Part shown: in pieces, positions 63,857 to 64,000 of the stretch
Layout of the letters: each line of letters begins with the position of its first letter
Position numbering within the stretch: position 1 is the first letter of the stretch
Assembly (NCBI GenBank): GCA_000231825.2
Contig: JH720322.1
Location: 806,001-870,000, forward strand
Direction of reading: 5' to 3'
Source of the DNA: Tetrahymena elliotti 4EA
Lineage: Eukaryota > Ciliophora > Oligohymenophorea > Hymenostomatida > Tetrahymenidae
DNA length: 64,000 bases
The notes under the pieces: generated by a model
Told to the model about the DNA's origin: nothing
Database searches by the model: none
The model's input: only the letters and a program-made list of their open reading frames with translations
Program-made: the position numbers and the translations under genes

Positions 63857-64000
63857 AATAAACTATTTCATTTATTCATCTTTGTATTAATCTAATATAT
63901 TTCAATCATGCAAGCTAATCATAATTTTTATTTTTAAATGGAGAAACCAAACAAATTGTTAAGCTATATTAATTTAATGCTATGATTTTTGAATTACCAA

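Noticed and set aside
1..64000. CRISPR arrays, transposons, rRNA or tRNA genes, telomere repeats
   Set aside because: No regularly spaced repeats, no transposase-like frames, no T-loop GTTCRA with paired arms, and no G4T2 or C4A2 runs were seen. An isolated ACCCTAAC near 12284 is not repeated.

Overview
The window looks like ciliate macronuclear DNA, most like Tetrahymena or a close oligohymenophorean relative. It is very AT-rich. Long protein-like frames appear only when TAA and TAG are read as glutamine and TGA is the sole stop. Introns are mostly short (about 40-130 nt), AT-rich and GT...AG. Standard-code ORFs are therefore fragments of real genes. All exon models here were read by eye under the ciliate code. 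Recognisable families (PDE, CDPK, CTNNBL1, SDR, MLF, GSK3-like kinase) confirm that code.

Layout: 1-4267 (+) the 3' part of a large Gln/Asn-rich unknown protein. 5173-10711 (+) a cyclic-nucleotide phosphodiesterase with GAF-like regions. 11781-14968 (+) a cyclic-nucleotide-binding protein. 15754-18248 (-) a calcium-dependent protein kinase with EF hands. 20196-20651 (-) a 110-residue membrane/coiled-coil protein. 21212-23623 (+) a secretory-pathway protein ending in an MRH-like lectin domain. 24463-26355 (+) CTNNBL1. 27113-28180 (+) a membrane-anchored short-chain dehydrogenase. 28812-30603 (-) an RRM-like protein with charged repeats. 31841-34340 (+) a B-box-like coiled-coil protein. 35230-36444 (+) an arrestin-like protein. 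37429-39278 (-) a coiled-coil protein.

40223-42782 and 43015-46203 (+) are two neighbouring leucine-rich-repeat genes with roughly one repeat per exon; the second carries a degenerate kinase domain. 46882-49214 (+) is a probable mitochondrial helical-repeat protein. 49584-50706 (+) is a myeloid leukemia factor family member. 50944-58419 (-) is a very large mosaic protein: MGNC N-terminus, two kinase-like regions without catalytic motifs, EF-hand-like segment and kelch-like motifs. 59204-61864 (-) is an acidic C2H2/AT-hook nuclear protein. 62649 to near the right edge (-) is a GSK3-like CMGC kinase whose first exon lies outside the window.

The genes do not form an operon. The first 18 kb groups second-messenger genes (PDE, cNMP-binding protein, CDPK). 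Kinase or pseudokinase genes recur through the window. Spacers of 0.4-2 kb are extremely AT-rich. The one at 36445-37428 holds less AT-rich, foldable blocks that could be small RNA genes.
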